From: Parcubacteria group bacterium GW2011_GWA2_47_7
Lineage (GTDB): Bacteria > Patescibacteriota > Minisyncoccia > Phycocordibacterales > UBA6899
Direction: 5' to 3'
DNA: 8,166 bases
Assembly: GCA_000999395.1 (NCBI GenBank)
Contig: LCOM01000032.1
Span: 1-8,166 of the forward strand
In this document: one piece after another, positions 5,153 through 8,166 of the stretch
How the letters are laid out: each line of letters begins with the position of its first letter
Position numbering within the stretch: the first letter of the stretch is position 1
Position numbers and translations under genes: made by a program
The notes under the pieces: generated by a model
What the model was told of the DNA's origin: nothing
What the model saw: the letters and a program-made list of their open reading frames with translations, nothing else
Databases searched by the model: none

Positions 5153-5836
5153 ATGTTTCAATCATTACAAACCGTGCTCGTAGCCTCTCTCCGCGATGTT
5201 GCGGGCGGTATCGCAGACACACTGCCGAAAGTCATTGCGGCGCTCGTCTTCGTTATTCTTGGCTGGGTGTTTGGTGTCGCCGTCGGTCGCGTTGTTCATC
5301 AGCTTATAGATGCCGCAAAAGCAGACGAGTGGCTCAACAAAGCTGGAGTAGGAACATTTCTCGGTAAGGCTGGATACACCTTGAATGCAGGAGCCTTTTT
5401 TGGATGGCTCGCAAAACTATTCTTCATCGTCGTATTTCTTGTCGCGGCATTTGATATTCTTGGTCTCACGCAAGTCAATGAGTTTCTTACTCTGGTTTTA
5501 GCGTACATTCCTCAGGTCATTGTAGCGGCGATCATTTTGTTTGTCGCTTCTATCGCTGCAGACCTTTTGAGCGGAATGGTCACCGGAGCAACCAAAGCGG
5601 TTGGTTCGCGCGTCTCCGAGATGCTTGGCACCATGACTCGCTGGGCAATCTGGATGTTCGCATTCATTGTCGCGCTTTCACAGCTCGGTATTGCGGCACA
5701 GTATATGTACACCATCTTCGCCGGCTTCGTAGCTATGCTCGCACTTGCGGGTGGTCTCGCATTTGGATTGGGTGGCAAGGATGCCGCAGCCCGATTCATC
5801 GCAGAGGCGCAGAAGGAAATGAACGAGGGGAAGTAG
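5153..5836 (+). CDS. conserved-TM-helix / MscS-related membrane protein
   Basis: The 227-aa product is an integral membrane protein with about five hydrophobic segments (near 24-48, 80-104, 110-140, 161-181 and 184-208). Two segments, TLPKVIAALVFVILGWVFG (about 23-41) and YIPQVIVAAIILFVASIAAD (about 118-137), resemble each other. They match the repeated 'conserved TM helix' unit found in proteins related to small-conductance mechanosensitive channels. The last segment ends in GLAFGLGGKDAA (201-212), the glycine-rich motif seen before the soluble domain in this family. The chain stops about 15 residues later, so the MscS beta domain and C-terminal vestibule are absent. The function may be osmotic or membrane-stress sensing, but channel activity is not shown. 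It is a monocistronic unit with its own extended -10 promoter and terminator, and has no Shine-Dalgarno. Confidence 0.88.
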   Translation: MFQSLQTVLVASLRDVAGGIADTLPKVIAALVFVILGWVFGVAVGRVVHQLIDAAKADEWLNKAGVGTFLGKAGYTLNAGAFFGWLAKLFFIVVFLVAAFDILGLTQVNEFLTLVLAYIPQVIVAAIILFVASIAADLLSGMVTGATKAVGSRVSEMLGTMTRWAIWMFAFIVALSQLGIAAQYMYTIFAGFVAMLALAGGLAFGLGGKDAAARFIAEAQKEMNEGK

Positions 5837-5855
5837 GAACTTCCGAACTTTCCAC

Positions 5856-5883
5856 AAAAAAGACGCCGTATGGCGTTTTTTTT
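5856..5883 (+). terminator. intrinsic terminator after the TM-helix protein gene
   Basis: ACGCC (5863-5867) pairs with GGCGT (5872-5876) around GTAT, extended by A-T pairs on both sides and followed by eight T. It lies 20 nt after the stop codon. Confidence 0.92.
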
Positions 5884-6002
5884 GTACGAGCCATCGTTTG
5901 TCGTGTGTTTTTTCTACGAAAAGGAAAGCCCGAAGGACTCCGTCTCAGTAGAAAGCACAACTACCTGACAAGATTGTTTTTTGTTTATATTTTTCAACAT
6001 AT
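5884..6002 (+). other. non-coding stretch upstream of the rRNA promoters
   Basis: No gene is seen. TTTCTAC (5911-5917) and GTAGAAA (5948-5954) form a 7-bp inverted repeat with a 30-nt interior. The last 30 bases before the TTGACA at 6003 are very A/T-rich, as expected of an UP element of a strong rRNA-type promoter. Confidence 0.4.
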
Positions 6003-6030
6003 TTGACAAATCTATAAATGTTATGATAAT
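6003..6030 (+). promoter_or_regulatory. promoter P1 upstream of the 23S gene
   Basis: A consensus TTGACA (6003-6008) is separated by 16 bp from GATAAT (6025-6030), with an A/T-rich tract immediately upstream. Transcription is predicted to start near 6037, pointing at the 23S gene about 560 nt away. Confidence 0.7.
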
Positions 6031-6070
6031 GTTTCCTCACCTAGATATGGCCTCATTGGGGGAGACAAAA

Positions 6071-6086
6071 TGCATAATGTTATGCA
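6071..6086 (+). repeat. perfect 7-bp palindrome between P1 and P2
   Basis: TGCATAA (6071-6077) and TTATGCA (6080-6086) are separated by TG. It lies between the tandem promoters and could be an operator for a dimeric regulator. Confidence 0.5.
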
Positions 6087-6090
6087 CATG

Positions 6091-6148
6091 TAGTCCCCAG
6101 TTACATTAGTGCTTGACAGCATTTAATCCATGGCTATACTGGGGACTA
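6091..6148 (+). repeat. 11-bp perfect inverted repeat enclosing promoter P2
   Basis: TAGTCCCCAGT (6091-6101) and ACTGGGGACTA (6138-6148) are exact reverse complements 36 bp apart. The right arm covers the last three bases of the P2 -10 box and the predicted start of transcription, and the -35 lies inside. Candidate roles are an operator pair, or a hairpin in transcripts coming from P1. Confidence 0.7.
6113..6140 (+). promoter_or_regulatory. promoter P2 upstream of the 23S gene
   Basis: A consensus TTGACA (6113-6118), a 16-bp spacer and TATACT (6135-6140) form the best promoter in the window. Transcription is predicted to start near 6147, inside the right arm of the 11-bp inverted repeat. Confidence 0.8.
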
Positions 6149-6214
6149 TCCAGTTATGAGAAACCTTTTCAAATTCCAGCTATAAAGCGCGATACACGCC
6201 TAGTTTGGTCTGTG

Positions 6215-6234
6215 TCCGCATAAGGCGGATTTTT
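6215..6234 (+). terminator. terminator-like hairpin between P2 and the 23S gene
   Basis: TCCGC (6215-6219) pairs with GCGGA (6225-6229) around ATAAG and is followed by five T. It sits about 70 nt after the P2 start and 365 nt before the 23S gene. It may close a transcript of about 88 nt or attenuate rRNA transcription. A competing stem (ACAC 6194-6197 with GTGT 6212-6215) overlaps its left arm. Confidence 0.6.
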
Positions 6235-6294
6235 GTTTAAGGAGGAATACGATTGTACGGAAGATTTCTTTGACATATGTATTCCATTGTCGAT

Positions 6295-6582
6295 TTACCA
6301 GGCGATAGTATCCCTGGTGGTAACGCCGACAAATGGTGTATATCGAAAGATATACAAATTCTCATTTCTGTCTTTTCAGGAGCAGAATGAGAAATGCAAA
6401 AGGTGTGATCATCGAACAACAACGGTATTTACTTTAGATCCATCCGCAAGGAGGTCTTTTCGTCGGTAGATATCGGGATCACACAGAAACATTCACGGAT
6501 GTGCGCAAGCACGTTCGAGAACAAAACAATTGTTGCGGTTATGTTTTGCATGTGCCTTAACGCAAGTTAAGAGGTGCAAAAC
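6295..6582 (+). ncRNA. highly structured, non-coding pre-23S leader (unrecognised RNA)
   Basis: Several strong hairpins follow one another: TTACC/GGTAA with nested ACCAGG/CCTGGT (6295-6323); an 8-bp stem capped by GAAA (6337-6356); an 11-bp stem with one bulge (6359-6393); a closing stem GTGTGATC/GATCACAC (6403-6410 with 6477-6484) that encloses a bulged 7-bp stem capped by GCAA (6437-6456); a 9-bp stem capped by GCAA (6496-6517); and a compound hairpin GTTTTGCA/TGCAAAAC with inner CTTAAC-GCAA-GTTAAG (6543-6582). Four GNRA loops in about 240 nt argue for a folded RNA. No known family (tRNA, 5S, tmRNA, RNase P, SRP) was recognised. It may be the 23S precursor leader or a separate RNA. Confidence 0.6.
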
Positions 6583-6599
6583 AAAATGGTTTTTTGGGT

Positions 6600-8166
<1,567 letters not shown>

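Noticed and set aside
6233..6469. 78-aa frame starting with TTG upstream of the 23S gene, and a tiny TTG frame after AAGGAGG (6239-6245)
   Set aside because: No protein-like pattern; the region is dominated by hairpins with GNRA loops, so an RNA explanation fits better. The SD-like sequence alone is not enough.
6496..6525. Possible tRNA T-arm (GTTCGAG)
   Set aside because: The flanks do not pair as a T-arm and no acceptor or anticodon arm fits; the bases belong to a GCAA-capped hairpin.
6551..6566. boxA-like antitermination signal (partial match to TGCTCTTTAACA)
   Set aside because: Only a loose match, and the bases are needed for a strong hairpin stem. It is not supported as a boxA.

Overview
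The window looks like a chromosomal segment from a bacterium, most likely a member of the Candidate Phyla Radiation (Patescibacteria, Parcubacteria-like). This is an inference from gene style, not from a database match. Housekeeping genes start with little or no Shine-Dalgarno signal, the genes are short and closely packed with compact intrinsic terminators, the rplJ-rplL pair is detached from rplKA and rpoBC, the 23S rRNA gene has no 16S gene upstream of it, and several small orphan proteins are present. Every gene in the window is on the + strand.

Region by region: (1) 2-787 is the 3' part of an alpha/beta hydrolase with a complete Ser-Asp-His triad, closed by a terminator. (2) 836-2158 is the rplJ-rplL operon (ribosomal stalk proteins L10 and L7/L12). 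It has a good promoter, a structured L10-type leader that ends in a terminator-like attenuator, and a final terminator. Between the rplL stop codon and that terminator lies an unusual structured insertion of about 131 nt, with 13-bp inverted ends. It is flanked by a second, in-frame, synonymously diverged copy of the last codons of rplL. (3) 2213-3888 holds three unrecognised genes (322, 65 and 112 aa), each with a clear Shine-Dalgarno sequence, in two transcription units closed by terminators. (4) 3905-4564 encodes a winged-helix regulator fused to a degenerate nucleotidyltransferase-like domain, followed by a small three-helix membrane protein (4602-4931). (5) 5035-5883 holds DnaA-box-like sites, an extended -10 promoter and a conserved-TM-helix / MscS-related membrane protein with its terminator. 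(6) 5884-6599 has no convincing gene. It holds two strong tandem promoters, two perfect dyads around them, a terminator-like hairpin and about 300 nt of strongly structured sequence with four GNRA-capped hairpins. (7) About 6600-8166 is the 5' half of a 23S rRNA gene, running off the window. Its helix 25 is extended by about 70 nt compared with my recollection of the Bacillus subtilis form, which is the classic site of 23S intervening sequences.

The common theme is ribosome production. L10 and L7/L12 form the stalk that binds the GTPase-associated centre of 23S rRNA, and that centre is present here at about 7807-7858. The rplJL leader suggests autoregulated attenuation. The region upstream of the 23S gene suggests a separately promoted, possibly attenuated rRNA unit. 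The best candidates for something undescribed are the element at the 3' end of rplL and the GNRA-rich leader upstream of the unlinked 23S gene.
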